Source: Rhizobium sp. FKL33
GTDB taxonomy: Bacteria > Pseudomonadota > Alphaproteobacteria > Rhizobiales > Rhizobiaceae
Direction: 5' to 3'
Assembly (NCBI RefSeq): GCF_005222915.1
Contig: NZ_STFX01000034.1
Span: forward strand, 1-63,944
Length of the DNA: 63,944 nucleotides
Made by a program: the position numbers and the translations under genes. How positions within the stretch are numbered: position 1 is the first letter of the stretch; the number at the start of each line of letters is the position of its first letter. The notes beneath the pieces were generated by a model. That model made no database searches. It saw only the letters and a list, made by a program, of their open reading frames with translations, and was not told the DNA's origin. This document shows positions 18,299 through 26,288 of the stretch, piece after piece.

Positions 18299-19336
18299 AT
18301 GCGTTCAACGCTTGCCATGGCCCTCGCCTCCGCATCCATCCTCTGCCTATCAGGTCTTGCCGCGCAGGCCGCGCCGGCCGTCGTCGTGTCGATCAAGCCC
18401 ATTCATTCACTGGCCGCCTCCCTGATGAAAGGCGTCGGCGAGCCGGAACTCTTGGTCGACGGCGTCGCCTCGCCGCACACCTATCAGATGAAACCCTCCG
18501 ATGCGTCCCGTCTGCAGAATGCCGATGTGATCTTCTGGGTCGGCCATGACATGGAGAAATTCCTGGAGAAGCCGCTGGAGACGCTGGGCGGCAAGGCGCG
18601 CATTCTCCAGCTCGACGAAGTTCAGGGCCTGTTGAAGCTGCATACCCGCGAAGGCGGCGCGTTCGAGGCGCATGACCATGGCGAAGAAGGTCACGATCAC
18701 GCCGAGGCCGGCCACGAAGACGGCGAGCATCATCATGACGCCGAGGAAAAGGCTGAAGCCGGTCACGATCATGCCGCAGAAGCCCATGAGGGTCACGAAG
18801 GTCATGATCATGAGGAAGAAATCGACCTGCATCTCTGGCTCAACACCGGCAACGCCAAGCTGATGGCGGCGGCCATGGCCAAGACCCTGGTCCAGGCCGA
18901 CCCCGAACATGCCCAGACCTATGAGAAGAACCTCGCCAACCTCAACGCCGGCCTCGACGCGCTTGCGACCGAGATCAAGACGGAGCTTCAGCCCGTCAAG
19001 GACAAGCCGTTCATCGTGTTCCACGACGCCTATCAGTATTACGAGAAGGAATTCGGCGTGAAAGTCGCGGGCTCCATCACCGTCTCCCCCGAGACCATGC
19101 CGGGCGCGGCGCGCCTCAAAGAGATCCACGCGAAAGTGGCGGAGCTGAACTCCACCTGCGTCTTCGCCGAACCGCAATTCGAACCAAAGCTGGTGCAGGT
19201 CGTGCTCGAGGGCACCAACGCCAAGAGCGGCGTGCTCGATCCGGAGGGCGGCTCCTATGAGAAGGGCGAAGCCCTCTATGGCGACATGATGCTGGGCATC
19301 GCCCGGTCGCTCAAGGATTGCCTCGCCGCGAAGTGA
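18299..19336 (+). CDS. znuA: Zinc ABC transporter substrate-binding protein ZnuA
   Basis: 345-aa periplasmic cluster A-I binding protein. Signal peptide over residues 1-24 (ends AQA). Metal ligands: His in SIKPIHSLAAS, His in ASPHTYQMKPSD, His in FHDAYQYYEK, and Asp/Glu near the C-terminus. Residues about 122-180 form a long His/Glu/Asp loop (HDHGEEGHDHAEAGHEDGEHH and onward), which is the flexible zinc-acquisition loop of ZnuA. ATG 18299 was chosen over 18293 because AAAAAGGA sits six bases before it. Divergent from znuC, with a Zur box in between; followed by a strong terminator. Confidence 0.95.
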   Translation: MRSTLAMALASASILCLSGLAAQAAPAVVVSIKPIHSLAASLMKGVGEPELLVDGVASPHTYQMKPSDASRLQNADVIFWVGHDMEKFLEKPLETLGGKARILQLDEVQGLLKLHTREGGAFEAHDHGEEGHDHAEAGHEDGEHHHDAEEKAEAGHDHAAEAHEGHEGHDHEEEIDLHLWLNTGNAKLMAAAMAKTLVQADPEHAQTYEKNLANLNAGLDALATEIKTELQPVKDKPFIVFHDAYQYYEKEFGVKVAGSITVSPETMPGAARLKEIHAKVAELNSTCVFAEPQFEPKLVQVVLEGTNAKSGVLDPEGGSYEKGEALYGDMMLGIARSLKDCLAAK

Positions 19337-19353
19337 CGAGGCCGGACAGCCGA

Positions 19354-19378
19354 GGCGGGCCCTTACGCCCGCCTTTTT
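19354..19378 (+). terminator. Rho-independent terminator after znuA
   Basis: GGCGGGC and GCCCGCC arms with a CCTTAC loop and TTTTT tail. It separates znuA from the following COG0523 gene, which therefore needs its own promoter. Confidence 0.85.
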
Positions 19379-19392
19379 CAGACAACAACATG

Positions 19393-19408
19393 TAATGGTA
19401 TAACATTA
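19393..19408 (+). promoter_or_regulatory. Zur-type box overlapping the start codon of the COG0523 gene
   Basis: TAATGGTA-TAACATTA is a near-perfect palindrome (7 of 8) matching the TAATGTTATAACATTA Zur consensus. Its last base is the A of the ATG at 19408. A TATAAC that could serve as -10 lies inside it at 19399-19404, so repressor, polymerase and start codon would compete for the same 18 bases. Confidence 0.7.
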
Positions 19409-20628
19409 TGGAAACTTCGATCCCCGATGCGCGTCTTCCTGTCACCGTGCTCTCAGGCTTCCTCGGCGCGGGCAAGACGACCCTGATGAACCATGTCCTC
19501 AACAACCGCCGGGGCCTGAAGGTCGCGGTCATCGTCAACGACATGAGCGAGGTGAATATCGACGCCGAACTCATTCGCGAAGGCGGCGCCGATCTCTCTC
19601 GCACCGACGAGCAACTGGTCGAAATGACCAATGGCTGCATCTGTTGCACGCTGCGCGACGACCTTCTCAACGAAGTCAGCCGTCTCGCCCGTGAAAAGCG
19701 TTTCGATTACCTGCTGATCGAAAGCTCCGGCATCTCAGAACCGCTGCCGGTGGCCGCCACCTTCGAATTCCGCGACGAGGCCGGCTTCAGCCTGTCGGAT
19801 CTCGCCCGTCTCGACACGATGGCGACGGTGGTCGACGCCGCCTCTCTTCTGAAGGACTACGCCTCCGACGATTTCCTCGCCGATCGCGGCGAAACCGCGG
19901 GCGAAGGCGATGCGCGCCTGCTGGTGGATCTCCTGGTCGAGCAGATCGAATTCGCCGATGTGGTGATCATCAACAAGGTCTCGGACGCCAGCCCCGCCGA
20001 TCTCGACGCGGCGCGCAAGATCGTCACCGCGCTCAATCCCGACGCCCGCATCATCGAAACCGATTTCGCCCGGGTCGATCCCGCCGAAATTCTCGGCTCC
20101 GGCCGCTTCGACTTCGAAAAGGCCCATACCCATCCGCTCTGGTACAAGGAGCTTTACGGCTATGCGGAGCACACGCCGGAAACGGAAGAATATGGCGTCC
20201 GCTCCTTCGTCTATCGGGCGCTCAGGCCCTTCGATCCCGCCAAGTTCAAGGCCTTTGTGAACCGCTCCTGGCCGGGCGTCGTGCGCGCCAAGGGCTTTTT
20301 CTGGCTGGCGACGCGACCGCATTATGTCGGCGAACTCAGCCATGCCGGCGCGATCGTCCGCACCCAGAAGATCGGTTTGTGGTGGGCGGCGGTGCCGCAG
20401 GAGCGCTGGCCGACCGATCAGGGCAGCCGGTCGGCGATCTATGACCGTTTCGACCCGGTCTGGGGCGACCGACGGCAGGAAATGGTGTTCATCGGCGCAG
20501 ATCCGATGAATGAAGCCGCCATCCGCGACGAACTCGACGCCTGCCTGGTGCCGGACACCGATTTCCGCCCGGAACGCTGGCGCAATCTCAACGATCCCTT
20601 CCCGGACTGGAGCGCGAAAGCGGCATGA
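19408..20628 (+). CDS. COG0523/CobW-family GTP-binding metallochaperone (zinc-responsive type)
   Basis: 406 aa G3E GTPase. Walker [10 protein letters not shown] at 17-25, CICC (CxCC metal-binding motif) at 77-80, Walker B-type ESSG near 110, NKVSDA (GTP base recognition) near 192, and a C-terminal CobW_C domain. The Zur-type box on its promoter and its position after znuA indicate the zinc-delivery branch (ZigA/YciC/YeiR-like) and not cobalt insertion into cobalamin. No ribosome binding site precedes ATG 19408, and an apparent -10 lies immediately upstream, so the message may be leaderless. The stop overlaps the next start (ATGA). Confidence 0.9.
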   Translation: METSIPDARLPVTVLSGFLGAGKTTLMNHVLNNRRGLKVAVIVNDMSEVNIDAELIREGGADLSRTDEQLVEMTNGCICCTLRDDLLNEVSRLAREKRFDYLLIESSGISEPLPVAATFEFRDEAGFSLSDLARLDTMATVVDAASLLKDYASDDFLADRGETAGEGDARLLVDLLVEQIEFADVVIINKVSDASPADLDAARKIVTALNPDARIIETDFARVDPAEILGSGRFDFEKAHTHPLWYKELYGYAEHTPETEEYGVRSFVYRALRPFDPAKFKAFVNRSWPGVVRAKGFFWLATRPHYVGELSHAGAIVRTQKIGLWWAAVPQERWPTDQGSRSAIYDRFDPVWGDRRQEMVFIGADPMNEAAIRDELDACLVPDTDFRPERWRNLNDPFPDWSAKAA

Positions 20629-20819
20629 GCGAGGAAAGACCCCGCCGCCGCTATCACTGCTTCGAGGTCGATGGCGACGGCAAGATCATCAAGCCGACCT
20701 TGCGGCCCGATCCGCCCGGCTGGCCGCAGGGCCCGACCATCTGGCCGGGCGAAGCGGAGGCGCTGATCTTCAGGGATCGCGGCGCGCCGCCGCCTTTGCG
20801 AGCGGACGGGAGGAACTGA
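20625..20819 (+). CDS. Small protein of unknown function in the zinc-responsive unit
   Basis: 64 aa, starting in the ATGA overlap with the COG0523 gene, which argues for translational coupling. Composition: an N-terminal basic patch ([12 protein letters not shown]), then proline-rich [20 protein letters not shown]. There is one cysteine and one histidine and no signal peptide or membrane segment. I do not recognise the family. Because it appears co-expressed with a zinc metallochaperone, a zinc-starvation role is a reasonable guess only. Confidence 0.6.
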   Translation: MSEERPRRRYHCFEVDGDGKIIKPTLRPDPPGWPQGPTIWPGEAEALIFRDRGAPPPLRADGRN

Positions 20820-20879
20820 GAGACCTCCACGCCAGCCAGGATGCTGCATAATCGGGCGATTCGAAGGGAGCGCCCGACC

Positions 20880-22769
20880 ATGCAAGACCGGCTCATCACC
20901 GCCCGCGCCGCTCTGGAGGCGGGCGATCTCGACGCGGCGTTCCGCGTCATCAACGAGGCTCTCTCGGAGGGCGACGCACGCGCCGATATGATCGGTCTGT
21001 TCGGCGACGCCCTGCACAAGGCCGGAATGACCCGGGACGCCGCCGGCGCTTTTGAAATGGCGGCCAAGGCTGCCGGCGCGAGCGCCTTCCCCTATTGGAA
21101 GAAGGCCGCCCTCGCTTATGACGCGCTCGGAGACGGCGATCAGGCGCTGGCTGCGGCGATCAAGGCGCAGACGGCGCAGGATGGCGATCCCGACATCATC
21201 TTCCTGCTGGCGCGCCAATTCCATGCCCGCGGCGAGCGCGATCTGCTCGGCCTCGTCAGGAACCGGTTGACGGCGAGCGACGATCCGCGCCATCTCAATT
21301 TCGCCGCCGAACTGATTTCCGGCGAAACGCGCAATCCCTTCAATCTGCCGCTGTTCAAGAAGCTCGCGGCGCTCAGGCCCGACGACGACGTCACCCAGGC
21401 CAAGCTGATGGCGGTGGCGCGGGAGTTCTGCGACTACGACACGATCGAGGCGCAGGAGCGCTGGATGGAGGAGCGGCGCGCCCGGCTCGGCGACGCCGCC
21501 GCCCATGACGGCGAGACGCCCTACGCCAATCTCCTGCATTGCGGCGACGAAAGCCGAAACCGCCTCGCCGCCAACCGTCAGACGCTCGGCCCCGGCTATT
21601 CCGCTGAGCGGGCCGCCGCTCGTCGCGCCCTGCCACATGTCTGGAACGAACGGCTGCGGATCGGCTATTTCTCCAACGATTTCAGCAGCACCCATGCCAC
21701 GATGCGGCTGATGCGCGAGGTTCTGGAGCGACATGACCGCAGTCGCTTCGACATCACCCTCTATTGTTACACGCCCGATGACCTGATCCGCCGCGACGAT
21801 GGCGGGCGAAGCCAATGGGGCCGCATCGTCAGCGTGGGGTCTCTCGCCGACGCCGACATCGCCGAACGGATGCGCGCCGACGGCGTCGACATCCTTGTCG
21901 ATCTCAAGGGCCATACCGGCGGCTCGCGCAGCCATGTGCTCAATTTCCCGATCGCGCCCGTCCAGATCGGCTGGCTCGGCTATCCCGGTTCGACGCAGAT
22001 GATCGACCTGGACTACGTGATCGGCGACCGTTTCGTGCTGCCCGACGCGGCAAAGCCGCATTACCACGAGAAATTCATCCGCCTGCCGCACAGCTATCAA
22101 CCCAACGACGCGAAGTCGCGTCCGCAACCGACGCCCCTTCCCCGCGCGGCGCTCGGTCTTCCAGAAGATCGCTTTCTGTTCGCGAGCTTCAACGCCAATC
22201 GCAAGATCACGCTTGAGACGCTGAAGCTCTGGGCTGAAATCCTGAAAGCAACCCCTGGAAGCCTCCTGTGGATCCTTCTGGAAACGCCGCTGATCCGCGA
22301 CAATTTCGCCGCGCGGATGGAGAAGGAAGGCGTTGCCCGCGACCGGCTGATCTTCGCCGACAATGCCGAATACGCCGCCCATCTCGCCCGCGCCGGCGCC
22401 GCCGACCTGCATCTCGACACGTTCCCCTATAACGGCCACACCACGACCTCCGACATGCTCTGGGCGGGCGTGCCGACGCTGACCAAGAAGGGCTCAAACT
22501 TCGCCTCCCGCGTCTCCGAAAGCCTCCTGAACGCAGTCGGCCTGCCGGATCTCGTGATGGAGGACCGCGACGCCTTCGTTGAAATGGCAGTCGAGTTCGC
22601 CCTCAACCCCGCTCGCCTCAAGAGCATTCGCCACCGATTGGCCGAAGCACGGAAGACAGCGCCGCTTTTCGACGCCGAGCGTTTTTGTCGAAGCCTGGAA
22701 CGGGCCTATAGTCACGCTGCTGCTCGCGCCAGACAACGCCTCGCCCCCGATCATCTGGACCTATTTTAG
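20880..22769 (+). CDS. SPINDLY/OGT-like GT41 glycosyltransferase
   Basis: 629 aa. Residues 1-210 are TPR-like helical repeats (ITARAALEAGDLDAAFRVIN, KAGMTRDAAGAFEMA). Residues about 260-610 match the GT41 catalytic region: RIGYFSNDFSSTHATMRL, DGVDILVDLKGHTGGSR, QIGWLGYPGSTQMIDLDY, FNANRKIT, LHLDTFPYNGHTTTSDMLW. The family transfers GlcNAc or fucose to Ser/Thr of proteins; in bacteria targets are often adhesins, flagellin or unknown. The ATG at 20880 follows GGGAG. Donor and acceptor cannot be told from sequence. Confidence 0.88.
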   Translation: MQDRLITARAALEAGDLDAAFRVINEALSEGDARADMIGLFGDALHKAGMTRDAAGAFEMAAKAAGASAFPYWKKAALAYDALGDGDQALAAAIKAQTAQDGDPDIIFLLARQFHARGERDLLGLVRNRLTASDDPRHLNFAAELISGETRNPFNLPLFKKLAALRPDDDVTQAKLMAVAREFCDYDTIEAQERWMEERRARLGDAAAHDGETPYANLLHCGDESRNRLAANRQTLGPGYSAERAAARRALPHVWNERLRIGYFSNDFSSTHATMRLMREVLERHDRSRFDITLYCYTPDDLIRRDDGGRSQWGRIVSVGSLADADIAERMRADGVDILVDLKGHTGGSRSHVLNFPIAPVQIGWLGYPGSTQMIDLDYVIGDRFVLPDAAKPHYHEKFIRLPHSYQPNDAKSRPQPTPLPRAALGLPEDRFLFASFNANRKITLETLKLWAEILKATPGSLLWILLETPLIRDNFAARMEKEGVARDRLIFADNAEYAAHLARAGAADLHLDTFPYNGHTTTSDMLWAGVPTLTKKGSNFASRVSESLLNAVGLPDLVMEDRDAFVEMAVEFALNPARLKSIRHRLAEARKTAPLFDAERFCRSLERAYSHAAARARQRLAPDHLDLF

Positions 22770-22969
22770 CGGGCAAGAAAACTCATAGGCTATTCCGGTT
22801 GACGAAATGCCCGCCCGCCCCGTAACGTCGACTGGTCTCCGAGACTGGATTCGCTCTCGGACTCAGTTCTCGAGTATCACCAGACTTCTAGACGTCACGC
22901 GCCGGCTCGCGCCTGTTTGCGCGAAATATGCAGTGGTTTTTAGAGCACTTAAGAGGGAAAGGAACGTCC

Positions 22970-23209
22970 ATGAAATTCAAGACTCCGACGATCGTCGCCA
23001 TCTCCATGGCCATCGGCATCGCAACCGGCGCAAGCGTCACCGCAATCGCCGCGCAGCCCAATATGAAGAGCGCGCTTGACCATCTGATCATTGCCGACGC
23101 GTTCCTCGCCAAGGCGACGGACAACAAGGGCGGCCACAAGTCCAAGGCTCGCAGCCTGATCAGCGTGGCAATCCAGGAAGTTCGCGCAGGCATTCGCTAC
23201 GCCAACTGA
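22970..23209 (+). CDS. Small secreted protein of an unnamed conserved type
   Basis: 79 aa with a signal peptide (residues 1-27, ends AIAA). The mature 52 residues read QPNMKSALDHLIIADAFLAK, a KGGHKSKA segment and ISVAIQEVRAGIRYA. The QPxMxxALxxLxxAxxxLxxA...KGGHxxxAxxLIxxAIxEVxxGI pattern recurs in many proteobacterial small periplasmic proteins but has no assigned function that I know. GGGAAAGG precedes the ATG and a strong terminator follows, so it is a stand-alone gene. Confidence 0.75.
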   Translation: MKFKTPTIVAISMAIGIATGASVTAIAAQPNMKSALDHLIIADAFLAKATDNKGGHKSKARSLISVAIQEVRAGIRYAN

Positions 23210-23231
23210 TTTCCTCGTTCCAACGAGGCCA

Positions 23232-23265
23232 AGCCCGGCAGCACGCGCAGCCGGGCTTTTATTTT
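23232..23265 (+). terminator. Rho-independent terminator
   Basis: AGCCCGGC and GCCGGGCT arms, loop AGCACGCGCA, followed by TTTATTTT; it ends the small secreted protein gene and faces the GH43 gene coming from the other strand. Confidence 0.85.
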
Positions 23266-23269
23266 GCCG

Positions 23270-24883
23270 TCATGAGCGTTGTTGATAGCTGAAGCGGTCG
23301 AAATCCGCCGCCAGGGCGCCACCGGTGATGTCATAAGCGAACATGCCGACAAAGGCTCCGGTAAAGGAGCCATGCTCGCCAGCGCCCCCTTCGTCGGACA
23401 CCACGCCGGCGTCGAGCACGGGGCCGATCGCGCGCCATGCGTCCTCGGCATCCGCTTTCCAGAGGAATTGCAGAGCATTGTCGCGCACCTCGGCGGCCAG
23501 ATGAATGCGGCCGTCGGGCAAGGCCTCGCCGGAGCCGACCGGGAACGTCAGCCGCCCGCCGGGATAATCGCCCGGGCAGGACTGGATGGTGACGCAGCGT
23601 CCGAGCGTCTCATGCCAGGTCACCGCCAAGGCGTGAAATTTGTAGCGATTGTAGTAGTGGGTCAGGCCGGCAGCCTGCTGATAGGTTTGCGGATCGAATT
23701 CCACCACGGTCTCCGCACGGAAGCGGTGATGCTCCTGCCGCCGCGCGACCAGCGAAAACTCGAACCAGGAGCCGAGGCTCTCACGACCATGGAGCCTGAG
23801 ATGGCCGGCTCGCGCGGACAGCGAGAACAGCCGGTCGGGCTCAGGCGTCCGCAGCCACTGGAATTCCCTGGGAAGGTCTACGCTGTCGAACTCCGCCTCA
23901 ATGCGCTCGGGCTCCGGCCGTTGGACAGCGCCCCCGGGCGCCTCGACCTCAAGGGCCGGAACCAGGCCGCCATGGGCGAGCCTCAGCCAGCCGTCTTCGC
24001 CCCAGACGCATTTCTGGATCGCCGTTTCGCGGCCCAGCGTGCAGCGCCTCAGCGGCGGCAGCGGACGGCCGGTCAGATGCACGACATAGGCGTCGCCGTC
24101 GGGCGTCTCGACATATTGACCATGGCCGGCGCGCTGCAGGGGCGCATCAGGCGCATCCTTAGAGGTCAGCAGATATTGGTCCGGATGCAGCGCGTAAGGG
24201 CCAAGCAGTTGTTCGGAGCGGGCGAAGGCGATGGCGTGTTCATAGCCGGTGCCGCCCTCGGCGGCGGTGAGATAGTAGTAGCCGTTCTTCTTGAAGAGAT
24301 GCGCGCCTTCGACCAGGCCGAGCTCGGTGCCGCCGAAGATGTTGTAAACAGGTCCGATAAGCTTGCCGGCAGAAGCGTCATATTCCTGGCAGAGAATGCC
24401 GTCGAAATGGCTGTTGCCGCCGATGGTGTTGTGCGCCTCGGGGCGGTGGTTCCACAACATCTGCAGAAACCATTTGCGCCCGTCATCATCATGAAAGAGC
24501 GAGGGATCGAAACCGGAGGAATTGACATAGACGGGATCGGACCACGGCCCGTCGATCGACGGCGCGGTGACGATGTAGTTATGCGCATCCTTGAACGAAC
24601 CGTCGAAGCGCTTCACATCGGTGTAAACCAGCCAGAACAGCCCGTCGGCATAGGAAAGACACGGCGCCCAGACGCCGCAGCTGTCCGGGTTGCCGCGCAT
24701 GTCGAGCTGGCTCTTGCGGCTCAGCGGCCGGCAGACCAACTCCCAATTGGCGAGATCGCGCGAATGATGGATTTGTACGCCGGGATACCATTCGAAGGTG
24801 GAGGTGGCGATATAATAATCCTCGCCCACCCGGACGATGGAGGGATCCGGATTGAAGCCGGGCAGGATGGGGTTGCGGATCAT
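23270..24883 (-). CDS. Glycoside hydrolase family 43 beta-xylosidase/alpha-arabinofuranosidase
   Basis: 537 aa, cytoplasmic (no signal peptide). GH43 five-bladed propeller in residues 1-310: NPDPSI with the general base Asp at 13, GVWAPCLSY, SSGFDPSLFHDDDG (pKa modulator Asp), LVEGAHLFKKNGYYYL (general acid Glu near 194). A C-terminal beta-sandwich (DUF1349/GH43-C2-type) fills 330-537, as in the xylosidase subfamily acting on short xylo- or arabino-oligosaccharides. It lies downstream of the aldo/keto reductase in a unit separate from the transporter operon, with a palindromic element between them. Confidence 0.9.
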   Translation of the reverse strand: MIRNPILPGFNPDPSIVRVGEDYYIATSTFEWYPGVQIHHSRDLANWELVCRPLSRKSQLDMRGNPDSCGVWAPCLSYADGLFWLVYTDVKRFDGSFKDAHNYIVTAPSIDGPWSDPVYVNSSGFDPSLFHDDDGRKWFLQMLWNHRPEAHNTIGGNSHFDGILCQEYDASAGKLIGPVYNIFGGTELGLVEGAHLFKKNGYYYLTAAEGGTGYEHAIAFARSEQLLGPYALHPDQYLLTSKDAPDAPLQRAGHGQYVETPDGDAYVVHLTGRPLPPLRRCTLGRETAIQKCVWGEDGWLRLAHGGLVPALEVEAPGGAVQRPEPERIEAEFDSVDLPREFQWLRTPEPDRLFSLSARAGHLRLHGRESLGSWFEFSLVARRQEHHRFRAETVVEFDPQTYQQAAGLTHYYNRYKFHALAVTWHETLGRCVTIQSCPGDYPGGRLTFPVGSGEALPDGRIHLAAEVRDNALQFLWKADAEDAWRAIGPVLDAGVVSDEGGAGEHGSFTGAFVGMFAYDITGGALAADFDRFSYQQRS

Positions 24884-24929
24884 GGTGGTCTACTCCTCGA
24901 AAGTCTGATGCGGCTTTGGCGTGCGCAGC

Positions 24930-25056
24930 CCCTCATCCGGCTGCCGCCACCTTCTCCCCGCATAAGCGGGGAGAAGGGCGATTGTGGCGAGACCCGCCCT
25001 CGATCCGCCTTCTCCCCGCGATGCGGGGAGAAGGTCCCGGCAGGGGGATGAGGGGC
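24930..25056. repeat. Rhizobial-type intergenic palindromic element, copy A
   Basis: 127 bp. It begins CCCCTCATCCGGCTGCCGCC and ends CGGCAGGGGGATGAGGGG. Two internal hairpins share CCTTCTCCCCGC...GCGGGGAGAAGG stems (24951-24978 and 25009-25036). It is nearly the same as copies at 28264-28389 (inverted) and 30904-31027 (same orientation). It resembles RIME-type elements of rhizobia, a naming based on memory. Placed between the aldo/keto reductase and GH43 genes. Confidence 0.9.
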
Positions 25057-25072
25057 AGGTCTCTAACCTCTT

Positions 25073-26125
25073 TTACTTCTTCTTCCGCGCCGGGCCGTTG
25101 CGCTCGGCGGAGGCCGCCCAGAGATTGATATCGGCCTCCTTGGCGTAGACATCGATCTCGGCCAGTTCTTCCGCCGTAAAATCGAGATTGTCGATCGCTT
25201 TCACGCAATCCTCGACCTGGCTTGCCCGGGACGCGCCGATCAGCGCCGAGGTCACCCTGCCGCCGCGCAGCACCCAGGCGATGGCCATCTGCGCCAGCGT
25301 CTGGCCGCGCTTTTCGGCGATGCGATTGAGCGCGCGGATATTCTCGACATTCTTCTCGCTAAGGAAGTCGGGGTTGAGCGACTTGTCGAGGCTGGCGCGG
25401 GCGCCTTCCGGAATGCCGTTCAGATATTTCGACGTCAGCATGCCCTGGGCGAGCGGCGAGAACACGATCGAGCCCATGCCCAACTCTTCCCAGGCGTCGA
25501 CCAGGCCATCTTCCTCGATCCAGCGATTGATCATCGAATAGCTGGGTTGGTGGATGATGCAGGGCGTGCCGAGATCCTGTAGGATCTTGTGCGCCTCACG
25601 GGTGCGCTTGGTGTTGTAGGAGGAAATGCCGACATAGAGCGCCCGGCCCGAGCGGACGATATGATCGAGCGCGCCGCAGGTTTCCTCGAGCGGCGTGTCG
25701 GGATCAAAGCGGTGCGAATAGAAGATGTCGACATAGTCGAGACCCATGCGCTTCAGGCTCTGGTCGCAGGAGGCGATGACATATTTGCGACTGCCCCATT
25801 CGCCATAGGGCCCGGGCCACATCAGATAGCCGGCCTTGGATGAAATGATCAGCTCGTCGCGATAGCCTTCAAAATCGGTGCGCAGGATCTCGCCGAAGGC
25901 TTCCTCGGCGCTGCCGGGCGGCGGGCCGTAATTGTTGGCGAGGTCGAAATGGGTGATGCCGAGATCGAAAGCGGTGCGGCAGATCTCCAGCTTGGTCTGG
26001 TGCTTGGCGTCATGGCCGAAATTGTGCCACAGGCCGAGCGAGATCGCCGGCAGCTTCAGGCCGCTCTTGCCGACGCGATTGTATTTCATCTTTTCATAGC
26101 GATTGTCAGCGGGGCGCCAGGCCAT
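25073..26125 (-). CDS. Aldo/keto reductase, YghZ/L-glyceraldehyde-3-phosphate reductase type
   Basis: 350 aa NADPH-dependent (beta/alpha)8 reductase. Catalytic tetrad visible: Asp and Tyr in FDLANNYGPPPG, Lys in ISSKAGYLMWPG, His in FYSHRFDPDTP. The segment PPPGSAEEAFGEIL and GPYGEWGSRK match the YghZ/GPR branch (AKR14), which reduces L-glyceraldehyde 3-phosphate and methylglyoxal in E. coli. In this cluster it may act on a pentose-derived aldehyde. An upstream terminator at 26242-26276 isolates it from the transporter operon, so its promoter should lie in 26126-26240. Confidence 0.88.
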   Translation of the reverse strand: MAWRPADNRYEKMKYNRVGKSGLKLPAISLGLWHNFGHDAKHQTKLEICRTAFDLGITHFDLANNYGPPPGSAEEAFGEILRTDFEGYRDELIISSKAGYLMWPGPYGEWGSRKYVIASCDQSLKRMGLDYVDIFYSHRFDPDTPLEETCGALDHIVRSGRALYVGISSYNTKRTREAHKILQDLGTPCIIHQPSYSMINRWIEEDGLVDAWEELGMGSIVFSPLAQGMLTSKYLNGIPEGARASLDKSLNPDFLSEKNVENIRALNRIAEKRGQTLAQMAIAWVLRGGRVTSALIGASRASQVEDCVKAIDNLDFTAEELAEIDVYAKEADINLWAASAERNGPARKKK

Positions 26126-26241
26126 GGGGAATCCTCCAGTTTTTCTTATGCGGCGGGACTATGCCCTTCATGGCTTTGCAGAGGCAAGCCGTGGATGGAA
26201 ACTTTGCCTTACGTACCTCAGAAAAAGTGTGGTCAGAGCAG

Positions 26242-26276
26242 GAAAAACAAAAGTCTCCCCGGCAAACCGGGGAGAC
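26242..26276 (-). terminator. Rho-independent terminator of the sugar-transport operon
   Basis: Read on the minus strand: GTCTCCCCGG, TTTG loop, CCGGGGAGAC, then TTTTGTTTTT. It starts 13 bp after the stop of the Gfo/Idh oxidoreductase gene. Confidence 0.88.
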
Positions 26277-26288
26277 CATGACCGAGGC

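Noticed and set aside
20439-22439. 666-codon minus-strand frame opposite the SPINDLY-like gene
   Set aside because: Same shadow behaviour; the plus strand encodes recognisable TPR and GT41 motifs.
23279-25051. 590-codon plus-strand frame opposite the GH43 gene
   Set aside because: Runs through the opposite GH43 gene and into palindromic element A; no domain, no ribosome binding site.
26126-26241. LacI-type operator in the aldo/keto reductase promoter region
   Set aside because: No AACGTT-centred site could be found, so shared control of akr-GH43 by the divergent LacI remains unsupported.
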